This document shows, piece by piece, positions 14,314 through 14,980 of a stretch of 14,980 bases of DNA. The translations under genes and the position numbers were made by a program. The stretch's first letter is position 1, and every line of letters starts with the position of its first letter. This DNA comes from Chloroflexota bacterium (GTDB lineage: Bacteria; Chloroflexota; Dehalococcoidia; SAR202; UBA11138): NCBI GenBank assembly GCA_022561955.1, contig JADFQF010000006.1:1-14980 (forward strand), given 5' to 3'. The notes under the pieces are model-generated. The model saw only the letters and a program-made list of their open reading frames with translations, ran no database searches and was not told the DNA's origin.

Positions 14314-14980
14314 ATGAGGTACTACAAGCTCATCACATCGGAAGGGGACACGAGGCTGACGGTCGAGACTCGGGAGGGCGCCCTGTCCGACCTCACCTCC
14401 GTGGACGAGGACCTGACCGAAATCGACGATCTGGCCCTGGCGTCGGCCTTATCGGGGCCATCCATTGACGATCTTGCCATGCGGCTCCTGGAGTCCGGCC
14501 AGCCTGATGTTTACGACCTGGCCCAGATCATCGAGGACTCCAGGGAGGGCGGCGGCGACTTTCGGCTCGACAGACCGCTGGAGCCGCCGGAGGTCTGGGC
14601 CGCGGGCGTGACCTACCAGACCAGCGAGATGGAACGGCGCAGGGAAAGCGACACTCCCGACGTATACTCGAAGGTGTACACGTCGGAACGTCCCGAGCTG
14701 TTCCTTAAGGCGACGCTGGACCGCTGCGTGGGGCCCTTCGAGTCAATCGGCATACGTGGAGATTCCAAGTGGAACGTGCCGGAGCCGGAGCTTGCATTCG
14801 TCCTGTACAAGGGGGCGATCATCGGGTACACCATCGGCAATGACGTGAGCAGCAGGTCCATCGAGGGCGAAAACCCTCTCTACCTTCCGCAGGCCAAGAT
14901 GTTCAATCGGTGCTGCTCCATTGGCCCCTGCTTCATTACCGTCGAAAGCGGCCTCGATCCCTACAAGCTGGCCGTCCAGT
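14314..14980 (+). CDS. fumarylacetoacetate hydrolase family protein, likely 2-keto-3-deoxy-sugar acid dehydratase, 3' part beyond window
   Basis: The first 222 residues of an FAH-superfamily enzyme, cut by the window end. A variable N-terminal region of about 90 residues precedes the FAH domain, which starts EVWAAGVTY at 93-101. Visible are ERPELFLKAT (125-134), VGPFESIGIRGDS, then the metal-binding EPELAF (Glu157, Glu159) and GYTIGNDVSSRSIEGEN (171-187, with Asp177). The IRGDS-W-VPEPEL and IEGENPLYLPQAK strings resemble 2-dehydro-3-deoxy-D-arabinonate (pentonate) dehydratases used in oxidative pentose breakdown rather than true fumarylacetoacetases, but substrate assignment within this superfamily is unreliable. 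The ATG is backed by GGGGAGGAGG 3 bases upstream. It is divergent from the CAP gene. Confidence 0.88.
   Translation, partial: MRYYKLITSEGDTRLTVETREGALSDLTSVDEDLTEIDDLALASALSGPSIDDLAMRLLESGQPDVYDLAQIIEDSREGGGDFRLDRPLEPPEVWAAGVTYQTSEMERRRESDTPDVYSKVYTSERPELFLKATLDRCVGPFESIGIRGDSKWNVPEPELAFVLYKGAIIGYTIGNDVSSRSIEGENPLYLPQAKMFNRCCSIGPCFITVESGLDPYKLAVQ

Overview
The window looks like a chromosomal segment of a Chloroflexota bacterium, probably of the Dehalococcoidia/SAR202 type. This placement is inference. It rests on Thr/Pro-rich lipoproteins whose anchors carry 'ATVxAxV' helices, on the 2-keto-3-deoxy-sugar type FAH enzyme at the right edge, and on mixed gene starts (strong Shine-Dalgarno sites beside apparently leaderless promoters). 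No rRNA, tRNA, CRISPR array or insertion sequence was seen.

Left part (1-5772), surface glycan region. On the minus strand lie a frameshifted small ORF, a NusG/RfaH-like specialised antiterminator, a doubtful 49-residue ORF and a UDP-GlcNAc 2-epimerase (wecB type) that runs off the left edge. Diverging from them on the plus strand is a Wzz-like chain-length/co-polymerase protein. A bifunctional mannose-1-phosphate guanylyltransferase/phosphomannose isomerase (manC) follows. Together these supply ManNAc and GDP-mannose precursors, control chain length and extend transcription through a long glycan operon. The wzz-like gene is visibly AT-richer than the genes on the right, which suits an acquired locus. 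Between wzz and manC lies a decayed copy of the 3' end of rho, on the same strand as the intact rho 2 kb away; it is the clearest sign of past rearrangement here.

Middle part (5983-9436), housekeeping. rho (transcription terminator) and pyrG (CTP synthase) are both complete on the minus strand and separated by about 0.5 kb without a recognisable gene.

Right part (9971-14980). A DUF2268-like zinc metalloprotease with a TTG start converges, with a 4-base overlap, on a pair of minus-strand lipoproteins. One is an HtrA-type serine protease with two apparent tandem PsbP-like modules, the other a CAP/SCP1-domain protein. The two share a closely similar promoter, signal peptide and anchor helix but carry unrelated C-terminal domains. 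Each has a perfect TATAAT box placed so that transcription should begin at the A of the ATG. A divergent FAH-family dehydratase/hydrolase gene, cut by the window end, completes the segment.
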